From assembly GCF_014203115.1 (NCBI RefSeq), contig NZ_JACHIJ010000008.1, forward strand, positions 124,001 to 188,000: DNA of 64,000 nucleotides. The letters are read 5' to 3'. Shown here one piece after another: positions 45,191 through 58,096 of this stretch. The notes below the pieces were generated by a model. It was not told where the DNA came from. It saw only the letters and a program-made list of their open reading frames with translations, and did no database searches. How positions within the stretch are numbered: position 1 is the stretch's first letter; the number at the start of each line of letters is the position of its first letter. The position numbers and the translations under genes were made by a program. Origin of the DNA: Afipia massiliensis (GTDB lineage Bacteria; Pseudomonadota; Alphaproteobacteria; Rhizobiales; Xanthobacteraceae).

Positions 45191-46951
45191 ATGACCATCA
45201 ATCTCACACCCCCGGATGTTCGCGAGCTGAGGCCCCGTATCACAGTGTTCGGCGTCGGCGGCGCGGGCGGCAATGCCGTCAACAACATGATCACCGCCGG
45301 TTTGCAGGGCGTCGATTTCGTCGTCGCCAACACCGACGCGCAGGCCCTGACCATGTCCAAGGCCGAACGCATCGTGCAGATGGGCACCCAGGTCACCCAG
45401 GGTCTCGGCGCCGGTTCGCAGCCGGACGTGGGCGCCGCAGCTGCCCAGGAAGTGATCGATGAGATCAAGGACCATCTCTCCGGCGCGAACATGGTGTTCG
45501 TCACCGCGGGCATGGGCGGCGGCACCGGCACCGGCGCAGGCCCCGTGATCGCCGCGACCGCGCGTGAGATGGGCATCCTCACCGTCGGCGTCGTCACCAA
45601 GCCGTTCCACTTCGAAGGCCAGCGCCGCATGCGCACCGCGGAGGCCGGCATTGCCGAGCTCCAGAAGGTGGTCGACACGCTGCTGATCATCCCGAACCAG
45701 AACCTGTTCCGCGTCGCCAACGAGAAGACCACGTTCGCAGACGCCTTCGCGATGGCCGACCAGGTGCTCTACTCGGGCGTTGCCTGCATCACCGACCTGA
45801 TGGTCAAGGAAGGTCTCATCAACCTCGACTTCGCCGACGTCCGCGCCGTGATGCGCGAAATGGGCAAGGCGATGATGGGTACCGGTGAAGCCACCGGCGA
45901 GAAGCGTGCACTGACCGCGGCGGAAGCTGCGATCGCCAACCCGCTGATCGACGATTCGTCGATGCGCGGTGCACGCGGCCTGCTGATCTCGATCACCGGC
46001 GGCAAGGACCTCACGTTGTTCGAAGTTGACGAAGCCGCCACCCGTATTCGTGAAGAGGTCGACAACGACGCCAACATCATCGTCGGCGCAACGTTCGACG
46101 AGAGTCTCGATGGCGTTATCCGCGTGTCGGTGGTCGCCACCGGCATCGATACCGTGGCCGCCAGCCGCGCGACGACTCCTCCGCAGGTCACCAGCGGCGG
46201 AGCGCCGGAAAGCCGCCTCGCCGAACTGACCGCACGTCTGCGCGCTGACAACCAGCGCATGGCAGAGCGGGCACAGCAGCAGAAGCAGGCTGCGACCACT
46301 GCCGCGCCGGCGCCTGTGCGCGCCACCGCCGACCAGATCGATCGCGCCGCGCTTGCGGCGATCGCCGAAGCCGTGTCGCCGTCGACCCCGGTTCCGATGC
46401 AGCCCGCCGCCTATGGCGACGTCAGCGTGCGTCCGATCCCGCCGAAGCCGTCGCTGTTCCCGGATCACGAGGAGCCGATGAACCTGCAGGAAGCCGCTCC
46501 GCCGGCATCCTTCATTCCACAGCCTGCCGAACGCATGCCGCTTCGTGCGCCGCGCATGCCGCAGTTCGAGGAATTGCCGGTGCCTGCCCAGAATCAGATC
46601 CGGCAGGCCCGCGGCGAAACCGCCGAGGAGCATCCACCGCAGAAGCGCGCCTCGCTGTTGCAGCGTCTGGCCAATGTCGGCCTCGGCCGCCGCGACGAGG
46701 AAAGCGAACCGCCGATTGCAGCGCGCGCCTCCGGTCCGGCGATGCCGACGATGCCACCGCTGCCTGAGCGCAAGCCGCAACGACCGGTTCCCGCCGAGTT
46801 CGGTGGTGCTGGTGGCCCGGTATCCGAGTACGCCCGCCGTCCGGCGCCTCAGGGTCTTGATTCGCACGGCCGTCCGGCTCCGGTCGCGCCCCAGAACGGT
46901 GGCGAGGACCATCTGGATATCCCCGCCTTTTTGCGACGTCAGGCCACCTGA
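45191..46951 (+). CDS. ftsZ: Cell division GTPase FtsZ with long C-terminal linker
   Basis: 586 residues. GTPase domain: [20 protein letters not shown], tubulin signature [13 protein letters not shown], then the T7 loop region [11 protein letters not shown]. The conserved core ends near residue 320; a Pro/Ala/Gln-rich linker of ~250 residues follows before the terminal peptide [12 protein letters not shown], which binds FtsA and other partners. The linker is far longer than in E. coli (~50) but normal for Bradyrhizobium relatives. A strong terminator follows. Confidence 0.97.
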   Translation: MTINLTPPDVRELRPRITVFGVGGAGGNAVNNMITAGLQGVDFVVANTDAQALTMSKAERIVQMGTQVTQGLGAGSQPDVGAAAAQEVIDEIKDHLSGANMVFVTAGMGGGTGTGAGPVIAATAREMGILTVGVVTKPFHFEGQRRMRTAEAGIAELQKVVDTLLIIPNQNLFRVANEKTTFADAFAMADQVLYSGVACITDLMVKEGLINLDFADVRAVMREMGKAMMGTGEATGEKRALTAAEAAIANPLIDDSSMRGARGLLISITGGKDLTLFEVDEAATRIREEVDNDANIIVGATFDESLDGVIRVSVVATGIDTVAASRATTPPQVTSGGAPESRLAELTARLRADNQRMAERAQQQKQAATTAAPAPVRATADQIDRAALAAIAEAVSPSTPVPMQPAAYGDVSVRPIPPKPSLFPDHEEPMNLQEAAPPASFIPQPAERMPLRAPRMPQFEELPVPAQNQIRQARGETAEEHPPQKRASLLQRLANVGLGRRDEESEPPIAARASGPAMPTMPPLPERKPQRPVPAEFGGAGGPVSEYARRPAPQGLDSHGRPAPVAPQNGGEDHLDIPAFLRRQAT

Positions 46952-46977
46952 GGTTTGTTACAATCCCTGAATGCTCC

Positions 46978-47006
46978 AATGCCCCGGCCAAAAGCCGGGG
47001 CATTTT
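46978..47006 (+). terminator. Rho-independent terminator after ftsZ
   Basis: AATGCCCCGGC-CAAAA-GCCGGGGCATT, a perfect 11-bp GC-rich stem 26 bases after the ftsZ stop, with TTTT at the end of the second arm. This closes the main dcw transcript. Confidence 0.85.
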
Positions 47007-47312
47007 GCTGACAACCAGCGTCCTGACGGAGTTCGTAAATTAAATATTTGTTTTTGCTGGTAAAATCTGCAAGTTGCGGTGGCCCTCAGACCGTCTGGAA
47101 GGTGCCGGCGGCCGACTAAATGGGCCAGACCGGCGGCGCGAATGCGGCGAGTTTGGGGTAACAATCTGTAAACAACCGTGAGTAGCGCTCCCGCGTGCAG
47201 GGGTTAAGGTTCTCGCACTTTGGGGATGATCCTTGGTCGCACCGCCGGCTCAACAGGCGAAACCAGTTCGGTTACAGCGACTTGGGATGACTAAAACTTT
47301 GGGCAATCGGGA
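47007..47312 (+). other. Leader/promoter region of lpxC
   Basis: 306 bases without a gene. An AT-rich stretch at 47034-47070 (around TAAATTAAATATTTGTTTTT) is the most promoter-like part. A short dyad CAGAC-CG-GTCTG is at about 47087-47098. lpxC evidently has its own promoter because the ftsZ terminator lies upstream. Confidence 0.45.
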
Positions 47313-48269
47313 ATGAAATCGAGTCGGCAGACAACGCTCCGGTCGCAAGTCACCGTGACGGGCATCGGCGTTCATTCTGGAACTCCGGTCAGCGTCACGA
47401 TCGGACCAGCCGACATCAATTCGGGCTTTGTCTTCACCCGCGCCGATCGTGAAGTTGCCGCCATCGCGGCCTCCGTCATCGCCACCGATTTTGCAACCGT
47501 CCTGGGCGACCATCAGGGTGCGTTCGTTTCCACCGCGGAACACGTTCTGGCCGCGCTGCGCGGCATGGGCGTCGATAACGCCACCATCGAAGTCGATGGA
47601 CCCGAAGTGCCGATCATGGACGGCAGCGCCGCTCCCTTCGTGGATGCGATCGATCGCGCCGGTATCGTGCAGCAGAACGCCGCCCGCCGTTTCATTGAAG
47701 TTCTGAAGCCGGTGCAGGTCGAACTCGGCGAATCGTTCGGCGAACTTCGCCCGTATGCCGGCGGTTTCCGCGCTGAACTCGAAATCGATTTCGCCAATTC
47801 GCCGATCGGCCGTCAGGCTTACGCGTTCGACCTCGACGCCGACAGCTTCCGCCGCGACATCTCCCGCGCCCGCACCTTCGGCTGCATGGGCGATGTCACC
47901 AAGCTCTGGAGCGCCGGTTACGCGCTCGGCGCATCGCTTGAGAATTCCGTGGTGTTCGACGAAACCCGCGTCCTGAACACCGAAGGCCTGCGCTACGCCG
48001 ACGAATGCGTCCGCCACAAGGTGCTCGACGTGGTGGGCGATCTGGCGCTGGCCGGTCTGCCGCTGATCGGTCTCTATCGTTCGGTGCGGGGCGGCCACAA
48101 GCTCAACCATGCCGTGCTCACCGCCCTGATGGCCGACCGCCATGCCTGGCGGGTGGTGGAAGCCACCGAACCGGTGCTCGAACGCCCGGTTGTAGCCCGC
48201 CGCGCACGCGGCCACGCCGATGTCGCTGGCGGCATGGTCGCCGCGGCCTTCGCGCCGGACGTATCCTGA
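47313..48269 (+). CDS. lpxC: UDP-3-O-acyl-N-acetylglucosamine deacetylase LpxC
   Basis: 318 residues. N-terminal GIGVHSGTPVSVTIGPA and the inserted zinc ligands STAEHVLAALRGMGVDN and CVRHKVLDVVGDLALAG (H and D), plus NHAVLTAL near the end. First committed step of lipid A synthesis, cytoplasmic zinc enzyme. Position downstream of ftsZ is conserved. The ribosome site before ATG 47313 is weak, but the start matches the family. Confidence 0.96.
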   Translation: MKSSRQTTLRSQVTVTGIGVHSGTPVSVTIGPADINSGFVFTRADREVAAIAASVIATDFATVLGDHQGAFVSTAEHVLAALRGMGVDNATIEVDGPEVPIMDGSAAPFVDAIDRAGIVQQNAARRFIEVLKPVQVELGESFGELRPYAGGFRAELEIDFANSPIGRQAYAFDLDADSFRRDISRARTFGCMGDVTKLWSAGYALGASLENSVVFDETRVLNTEGLRYADECVRHKVLDVVGDLALAGLPLIGLYRSVRGGHKLNHAVLTALMADRHAWRVVEATEPVLERPVVARRARGHADVAGGMVAAAFAPDVS

Positions 48270-48520
48270 GCGCTCGCCGCTCGCGGGCTTTCCGGAACTC
48301 CCGGTTTAACCAATTCGTCGCGAAACCAAGGCATTGTTGGACCGCGGCAATCCGCCTTAATCCCGGCGAATTGTCCGCCTATCCGGTTGGTTAAGGTCCG
48401 TTTTTCAGTTACATAGGCGCGCTGGACGAGCCTCGGGATTGTTCGTGCCGCGATGACGGCAGCAGGCGTGTCAGCAACCCAACCCGTGTCGGGATTTCAC
48501 ACTCAGGTCGGCTTAAACGT

Positions 48521-49414
48521 ATGACGCTCGAACTGCGCAACACTTCCGACCCGTCCCTCATGAGCCGCATCGGCCGTCAGGCGCGCCTTGCGTTCGGGCT
48601 GATCGTCCTGACTGTGCCGCTCAGCGGTTGCGGCACCGGCGCGATCTGGGACAAGTATTTCGCCAAGGAAGAAACCTTCGTCGATGAGCCGGCGGACAAG
48701 CTCTACAACGAGGGCTTGTACCTGATGAACAAGAAGGGCGACCGCAAGTCGGCGATGAAGAAGTTCGAGGAAGTGGATCGCCAGCATCCATATTCCGAAT
48801 GGGCGCGCAAATCGCTGCTGATGTCGGCCTATGCGGCTTACGAGAATGGCGATTACGACGAGTGCATTTCCTCCGCCAACCGCTACGTCGCGTTGCATCC
48901 CGGCAGCCCGGACGCCGCCTATGCGCAGTATCTGATCGCGGCCTCGAATTTCGACCAGATTCCCGACGTGTCGCGCGACCAGGGCCGCACCGAAAAGTCC
49001 ATTGCCGCGCTTGAGGAAGTGATCCGCAAGTATCCGACCTCGGAATACGCCACCAGCGCCAAGCGGAAGATCGAGGCCGCCCGCGACCAGCTCGCCGGCA
49101 AGGAGATGACCGTCGGCCGCTGGTACATGGACAAGAAGGACTACACGGCCGCCATCAACCGCTTCAAGGTGGTGGTGACGCAGTACCAGACCACGCGCCA
49201 CGTCGAAGAAGCGCTGGCCCGTCTCACCGAGGCCTATATGGCGATCGGCATCGTCGGCGAGGCCCAGACCGCCGCCGCTGTGCTTGGCCACAACTTTCCT
49301 GACAGTCGCTGGTACAAAGACGCCTACAGTCTTGTAAAGTCCGGCGGACTCGAGCCGACCGCCAACAAGGATTCCTGGATGACCCGGGCGTTCAAGAAGG
49401 TCGGCCTCGGCTAA
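48521..49414 (+). CDS. bamD: Outer membrane assembly lipoprotein BamD
   Basis: 297 residues. Lipoprotein signal LAFGLIVLTVPLSGCG with the lipidated Cys in LSGC; an internal ATG at 48560 would give a shorter signal and may be the true start. The rest is five TPR-like repeats (DKLYNEGLYLMNKKGDRKSA, EEVDRQHPYSEWA, DYDECISSANRYVALHP). It helps BamA insert outer-membrane proteins. The 251-base gap before it shows no gene. Confidence 0.94.
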   Translation: MTLELRNTSDPSLMSRIGRQARLAFGLIVLTVPLSGCGTGAIWDKYFAKEETFVDEPADKLYNEGLYLMNKKGDRKSAMKKFEEVDRQHPYSEWARKSLLMSAYAAYENGDYDECISSANRYVALHPGSPDAAYAQYLIAASNFDQIPDVSRDQGRTEKSIAALEEVIRKYPTSEYATSAKRKIEAARDQLAGKEMTVGRWYMDKKDYTAAINRFKVVVTQYQTTRHVEEALARLTEAYMAIGIVGEAQTAAAVLGHNFPDSRWYKDAYSLVKSGGLEPTANKDSWMTRAFKKVGLG

Positions 49415-49441
49415 CTTCGAACGCCTCAGGACTAACCCCGC

Positions 49442-53285
<3,844 letters not shown>

Positions 53286-53301
53286 TCGCCGCGCGGCGTC
53301 C

Positions 53302-54582
53302 TCAAAGCAATCCCGTGTCTTCTTCGTCGGCCTTGCGTTTCACGTCAGCAGTCAGGACCTTGCGCTGCCGGGGGGTCAGAAAGATCATCGTCGCCGCGCA
53401 GGCGAGCGACAGCGCGACGATGCAGATCGTGAGCGGGAGCGTGCTCCGGAAGTTGCCGCCCAGATACGCGCCGAACTGTGAGCACAGTGAGCCGAAACCC
53501 ATCTGAACGAAGCCCATCAGCCCGGACGCCGTACCCGCCGCCAGCGGCCTCACACTGATGGCGCCCGCGGCCGAATGGGACATCACGAACGCGTTGGCGA
53601 ACATCACCAGCATCTGCGTTCCGAACAGCCAGACCGGCGTTTGATCGAATCCCATCGCAGCCCAGAGCACGTTCAGCAATGCGCCGCCGATCTGGATGGC
53701 GAGGCCGAACCAGATCAACTGGTCGAGCGCGTAACGTTGAGATACGCGGGCGCTGCTCAGGTTTCCGATCAGGAATGCGAATCCGGTGACTGCGAACCAC
53801 GCGCCATATTCTGCGGTGGTCCGGCCCATCTGGCTGACGACGAGATAGGGACCGCCGCCCGCGAACGTGAAGATGATCGACGAGGCAAGCACTTGGCACA
53901 GCGCGTATCCGATATACGCCCTGCTCGTGAGCAGGCTGCGTGAGTCCTTGATGAAACCGACGCTATCGCCGTCCGCGGCAAGGCGGCGGGTTTCCGGAAG
54001 CCCGAACGCGATGATCACCGTGACGAAGATCGATGCTCCCGCCATGGCGTAGAAGATCGAGCGCCAGCCGAAACTGGTTTCCAGAAGGCCGCCGATCAGG
54101 GGGCTGATCAATTGCGCGATCATCATCACGCCGATCACGAGGCTGATCATGCCGCCGACGCGTTCGCGCGGGTAGAGGTCGCGGATGACGGCGCGGCTCA
54201 TCACCATGCCCGTCGCGCCGCCGACGGCTTGCAGAAAGCGCCCGGCGATCAGTTGCGGCAGTGTCTGCGCGAAAATGCAGACGATGGTCGCTGCCACCAT
54301 CAGGCCCAGTCCCGCAAGCAGCACGGGGCGCCGCCCGAAACGATCGGATAATGGGCCTGTCACCAGCTGTGACATTGCCAACCCGACCATGAACAGCGAG
54401 ACGTTGAGCTGCACGGCGGAGACATCGCTAGCAAACGTCGTCGCAAGGATCGGAAGAGCCGGGACCAGAATGTAGAGCGAGATCGGCGCGATGCCGTTCA
54501 TCGCCACGAGCAGCAGCAGGATTTTCCAAGGTGCGGGCGTCGCAACTTTCGCGGCTGCGATCTCTATTTTTTCTTCAGTCAC
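53302..54582 (-). CDS. MFS multidrug transporter, Bcr/CflA family
   Basis: 426 residues from a GTG start, about 12 membrane helices. Family motifs: ISLYILVPALPILATTFASD in helix 1, LVTGPLSDRFGRRPVLLAGL (motif A), and GRFLQAVGGATGMVMSRAVIRDLYPRE typical of Bcr/CflA drug resistance transporters. Proton-driven efflux is expected. 45 bases downstream of the aminopeptidase gene on the same strand, so possibly co-transcribed. Confidence 0.92.
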   Translation of the reverse strand: MTEEKIEIAAAKVATPAPWKILLLLVAMNGIAPISLYILVPALPILATTFASDVSAVQLNVSLFMVGLAMSQLVTGPLSDRFGRRPVLLAGLGLMVAATIVCIFAQTLPQLIAGRFLQAVGGATGMVMSRAVIRDLYPRERVGGMISLVIGVMMIAQLISPLIGGLLETSFGWRSIFYAMAGASIFVTVIIAFGLPETRRLAADGDSVGFIKDSRSLLTSRAYIGYALCQVLASSIIFTFAGGGPYLVVSQMGRTTAEYGAWFAVTGFAFLIGNLSSARVSQRYALDQLIWFGLAIQIGGALLNVLWAAMGFDQTPVWLFGTQMLVMFANAFVMSHSAAGAISVRPLAAGTASGLMGFVQMGFGSLCSQFGAYLGGNFRSTLPLTICIVALSLACAATMIFLTPRQRKVLTADVKRKADEEDTGLL

Positions 54583-54627
54583 GTTATCCGGATTCTTTTT
54601 TCTATTAGTCAGCGCGCAGCCCAGTCG

Positions 54628-56463
54628 TCATCTCGTGTGAGTCATCGGCTCCGTCGCCGCATCGAGCCAGACTTTCGTCGCTTCATCGACGAGCGGGCGA
54701 ATCTCGTCGCGCACCCGCGCGTGATAGGCGTTGAGCCAGCGCAGTTCCTGCTTGCTGATCCGGTCGGCGTCAATCAGCCGCCGGTCGATCGGCGCGAGCG
54801 TCAGGGTCTCAAACGCGTTCATCGGCTTTTCCGCGCCATCGATCTTCGCCTCGACCACCAGTTCGAGATTCTCGATGCGGATGCCGAAGGCGTTGGCCTT
54901 GTAGTAGCCGGGCTCGTTGGACAGGATCATGCCGCGTTTCAGCGGCGTGGTGCCGAGCTTGGAAATTCGCGCAGGGCCTTCATGGACCGACAGATAGCTG
55001 CCGACGCCGTGGCCGGTGCCGTGATCGAAGTCGATGCCGGCGTGCCAGAGGAATTGCCGCGCGAAAGCATCGATCTGCGCGCCGCTGACGCCGTCGGGAA
55101 ACACCGCGCGGGCGATGGCGATGTGTCCGCGCAGCACACGGGTGAAGCGGTCGCGCATTTCGTCCGTCGGTTCGCCGATGGCAATGGTGCGTGTGACGTC
55201 GGTGGTGCCGTCTTCGTATTGCGCGCCGGAATCGATCAGCAGCAGGTCGCCCGGTGCGATGCGGCGGTTGGATTTGCGGGTGACCCGATAGTGCACGATG
55301 GCGCCGTTCGGGCCAGTGCCGGAAATGGTGGGGAAGGACACGTCCTTCAGCGCGCCGGTCTCGCGGCGGAAGGTTTCCAGCGCTTCGACAGCGTCGATCT
55401 CGGTGAGCTTGCCGGACGGTGCTTCCTGATCGATCCACGCCAGAAACTTCGCCAGCGCCGCGCCGTCGCGCTTGTGCGCCGCGCGGGTGCCGGCGATCTC
55501 GGCGGGGTTCTTGACCGCCTTGAGCATCGCGACCGGATCCGACACGCGCACCGGCTTGCCGCCTTCAGCGCTGATTAACCGGCTGAGCGCATCGGCGGCG
55601 GTGGCGGTGTCGAGGCCGATGGCCGCCTTGGTCTGCGCCAGTTCGGCAAGCCGCGGCATCAGCGCTTCCGGCTCTTCGACGCTCGCATTCTTTTCGAGAT
55701 GATCGCGCGCACTGTTCGAGAGCTTGCGGTGATCGATGAAGATCGTGGCGCGGCCTTCTTTCGGGACCAGCGCATAGGATAACGGCAGCGGCGTATGCGC
55801 GACATCCGCGCCGCGGATGTTGAAGGTCCACGCCACCGCGTGAGAGTCGGACAGCACCAGCGCATCGACGGCTAGCCTGGCGATCTCCGTACGGATCCGC
55901 GCGAGTTTGTCGCCCTCACTCTCGCCAGCGAATTGCGCCGAGTGAACTTTCACCGCTCCGAGCGGCGGGGTCGGGCGATCCGTCCAGATCGCATCGACCG
56001 GATTGCTGTCCACCGCGACCAGCTCCGCGCCGGCCTTTTCGCAGGCTTTGGCGAGGCGCTCCGCTGCCGCCGAAGTGTGCAGCCAGGGATCAAATCCGAG
56101 GCGGTCGCCCCGCGCGAGATGCGCGGTCAGCCAGGTTTCCGGCGGCGGTTCGATCAGGGATTCGACGCTCCAGGCGGTCGTATCGACCTGCTTGGCGGCC
56201 TGCAGGGTGTACCGTCCGTCCACGAACACGGCCGCTTTCCCGGTCAGAACCACCGCCAATCCTGCGGAACCTGTAAATCCCGTCAGCCACGCCAGCCGCT
56301 CGTCGCTAGGCGGCACATATTCGTTTTGCTGACTGTCGGCGCGGGGAATCACGAAGCCCGTGAGCTGCCGGCGCAGCAATTCCTCACGGAAGGCCGACAG
56401 CCGCGCGGTCAGCGCCACGCCGCCTTCGGGTTCTTCGAATGTCTGGAACTGGGCTTCGAACAT
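54628..56463 (-). CDS. Xaa-Pro aminopeptidase P (M24B), three-domain type
   Basis: 611 residues; AAGG stands 7 bases before the ATG. Two creatinase-like N-terminal domains (DERLAWLTGFTGSAGLAVV; DALVLSDSHAVAWTFNIRGADV) precede a pita-bread catalytic domain with the metal ligands in IDSGAQYEDGTTDVTRT, DHGTGHGVGSYLSVHEGP and SNEPGYYKANAFGIRIENL, and a C-terminal aminopeptidase P extension. Removes N-terminal residues preceding proline; cytoplasmic, no signal peptide. Confidence 0.94.
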   Translation of the reverse strand: MFEAQFQTFEEPEGGVALTARLSAFREELLRRQLTGFVIPRADSQQNEYVPPSDERLAWLTGFTGSAGLAVVLTGKAAVFVDGRYTLQAAKQVDTTAWSVESLIEPPPETWLTAHLARGDRLGFDPWLHTSAAAERLAKACEKAGAELVAVDSNPVDAIWTDRPTPPLGAVKVHSAQFAGESEGDKLARIRTEIARLAVDALVLSDSHAVAWTFNIRGADVAHTPLPLSYALVPKEGRATIFIDHRKLSNSARDHLEKNASVEEPEALMPRLAELAQTKAAIGLDTATAADALSRLISAEGGKPVRVSDPVAMLKAVKNPAEIAGTRAAHKRDGAALAKFLAWIDQEAPSGKLTEIDAVEALETFRRETGALKDVSFPTISGTGPNGAIVHYRVTRKSNRRIAPGDLLLIDSGAQYEDGTTDVTRTIAIGEPTDEMRDRFTRVLRGHIAIARAVFPDGVSGAQIDAFARQFLWHAGIDFDHGTGHGVGSYLSVHEGPARISKLGTTPLKRGMILSNEPGYYKANAFGIRIENLELVVEAKIDGAEKPMNAFETLTLAPIDRRLIDADRISKQELRWLNAYHARVRDEIRPLVDEATKVWLDAATEPMTHTR

Positions 56464-56782
56464 CGGTCAACCTTAAGAGGCGGGGGGTGTGGCGGCAATC
56501 GGCGGGGCCGGAATGGGGCCGCGCCAATTCGGAATGGCACGATCCGTGCTTTGTAATCACTGCCTGCGCATGACCCGCCAAAGTGTGAGCGGTTTGGCGA
56601 TCAGGTCATGCGCCACTCTAAAAGGGAGCGCGATCGGACGCAAAACCGGGTGCCACTTTTGCTGATCGCGCTCTGGAAGGCTATTCTGAGGAACCATTTG
56701 AGAGCAACGATGCTTGAACGGAATGGACCTCGCGGAAACGCGGAGGGGTGTGTTTTTCAACTCAACGACGAGGGGATAGGGC
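56464..56782. other. Intergenic region before the 61-residue gene
   Basis: 319 bases with no gene. It holds the hairpin repeat at 56626-56673. A GGAAC occurs at about 56690 but lacks CGTT at 16-17 bases, so no EcfG promoter is claimed. GAGGGG close to 56770 is the ribosome site of the following gene. Confidence 0.5.
56626..56673. repeat. GAGCGCGATC-type hairpin repeat
   Basis: GAGCGCGATC and GATCGCGCTC form a perfect 10-bp stem around a core GCAAAACCGGGTGCCACTTT, the same kind of core as the palindrome at 28461-28487. Such elements are frequent between genes in Bradyrhizobium relatives (recalled). Confidence 0.7.
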
Positions 56783-56968
56783 ATGCCAGCTTTTATGTTT
56801 GAGAAGATCTCGCCGCCGGCGCATCAGGGCAATATCCCGGCGGTGACGATCAAGGAGCCGCGCGGCGTCATCGTCCAGATGATCGACCGTCTGACGGAAA
56901 GCCGGCTGCAGCGTGAAGCGCGGCGTGCGAGGTCCGACATCACACCCCATCGGATGAAACGGGAGTAA
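56783..56968 (+). CDS. Small conserved-looking protein, 61 residues
   Basis: Starts MPAFMFEKISPPAHQGNIPA with GAGGGG about 8 bases upstream. The second half is basic and helical (MIDRLTESRLQREARRARSD). No signal peptide or membrane span. I recall similar short MFEKISPP proteins from Bradyrhizobium relatives but no function. It stands alone, convergent with prmA. Confidence 0.65.
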   Translation: MPAFMFEKISPPAHQGNIPAVTIKEPRGVIVQMIDRLTESRLQREARRARSDITPHRMKRE

Positions 56969-56988
56969 GCCCGAGAGAAGCGCGCGAT

Positions 56989-57924
56989 CTAGCGCCGTTG
57001 CATCAAGAGGCTGCTCCAGTTCTCGATCTGGATTCGCTTGAGCAGCTTCAGCCCCGCGCCGCTATAGGCGGCAACCACGCTGCTCGCTTGATGCGGCAGC
57101 AATCCCGACAAGATGACAAAACCCTGCGGAGCCAGGTGCGCCGCCAGCGCGGGCGCAAGCTGCCGCAGAGGATTGGCGAGGATGTTCGCCAGCACCAGGC
57201 CGAACGGGCCGTTGGCGGCAAAATGCGGCGACTGAAACCCGGTCGCATGGACAGCCTGGATCAGATTTCCGACGCCATTGAGATGCGCATTCTCGCGCGC
57301 CACGATCACTGAGCGTGGATCGATGTCGCTCGCCAGCACGCGCCGCCGCAGCGCCTTGGCGGCGGCGATGGCGAGGACGCCGGTCCCTGAGCCGAGGTCG
57401 AGGATGCGTTTGGGCGTGCGCTGGTGCAGCACCTGATCGAGCAGCAGCAAGCAGCCGCGGGTGGTGCCGTGGTGGCCGGTGCCGAATGCCAGCGCGGCCT
57501 CGATCTCGATTCCAAGTTTATTGACCGGCACCCGGTCGCGGTCGTGGCTGCCGTGGACGACGAAACGTCCGGCGCTGACCGGGACCAGATCCGCGAGGCT
57601 CGCCTTCACCCAGTCCTTGGTTTCGACCTTGCTGAAGACGATGGACTTCGCCGCTGCTTCCCCCGCCGTGTCGGTCACCAGCGCACGGATGACATCCTCG
57701 TCCGGGGCCTCGGCGAAATGCATGGTGACATCCCAGCGGCCGCCGGCCGCCTCGAAGGCGGCAATCGCCAGGTCGTGGCTGGGATAGCTCTCGGTGATGA
57801 TATCCACAACGCGGCTGGCCGTACGCTCGTCGCCGATGGCGAAGGTGGCCTGGGTCGCGGGCGAGGGGGGCAATGAATTCACGGGGCGGTCCAAATGGCT
57901 GAAATCGCTGACTGCATCGCCCAT
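56989..57924 (-). CDS. prmA: Ribosomal protein L11 methyltransferase PrmA
   Basis: 311 residues. An N-terminal substrate domain (~residues 20-120) and a SAM-dependent methyltransferase domain with ILDLGSGTGVLAIAAAKAL (motif I), ASDIDPRSVIVARENAHLNG, and LVLANILANPLRQLAP (NPPY-like NILAN). The FGTGHHGTTRGC stretch before motif I matches the FGTGxHxTT of PrmA. Trimethylates ribosomal protein L11. The region upstream carries an array of DnaA-box-like sequences that begins right at the start codon. Confidence 0.93.
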   Translation of the reverse strand: MGDAVSDFSHLDRPVNSLPPSPATQATFAIGDERTASRVVDIITESYPSHDLAIAAFEAAGGRWDVTMHFAEAPDEDVIRALVTDTAGEAAAKSIVFSKVETKDWVKASLADLVPVSAGRFVVHGSHDRDRVPVNKLGIEIEAALAFGTGHHGTTRGCLLLLDQVLHQRTPKRILDLGSGTGVLAIAAAKALRRRVLASDIDPRSVIVARENAHLNGVGNLIQAVHATGFQSPHFAANGPFGLVLANILANPLRQLAPALAAHLAPQGFVILSGLLPHQASSVVAAYSGAGLKLLKRIQIENWSSLLMQRR

Positions 57925-58069
57925 TTCCCCACAGCCTGTCCACAGGTTACTGACCGGGTTAGCGGCAGTTCTTCACAGTTTGTTAACCGGGGTTTTCCAC
58001 ATCCTACTGAAACTTTAACGGGCCGGAAATTCACAGCTTATTCACAGGGTTATCCACAGCTTCTCAACA
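57925..58069 (+). promoter_or_regulatory. Phased array of DnaA-box-like sequences
   Basis: Two perfect boxes: TTATTCACA (58038-58046) and TTATCCACA (58050-58058). One-mismatch boxes: TTCTTCACA (57969-57977) and TTTTCCACA (57993-58001). Weaker: TTCCCCACA (57925), CTGTCCACA (57936), AAATTCACA (58027), TTCTCAACA (58061). All are in the same orientation. The start-to-start distances are 11, 33, 24, 34, 11, 12 and 11 bases, i.e. near multiples of one helical turn. Candidate origin, DnaA-titration or DnaA-regulated promoter site. Confidence 0.6.
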
Positions 58070-58096
58070 GCCGTTCGCGGCAGTTTTGCTTTCGGT

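Noticed and set aside
48290-48320. GGAAC-N17-CGTC upstream of bamD as a third EcfG promoter
   Set aside because: The -10 element is imperfect and it lies over 200 bases from the gene; not claimed.
57925-58069. Calling the DnaA-box array the chromosome origin outright
   Set aside because: No dnaA, hemE, or clear AT-rich unwinding element is adjacent, and skew cannot be computed for the whole chromosome from this window; recorded only as a candidate.
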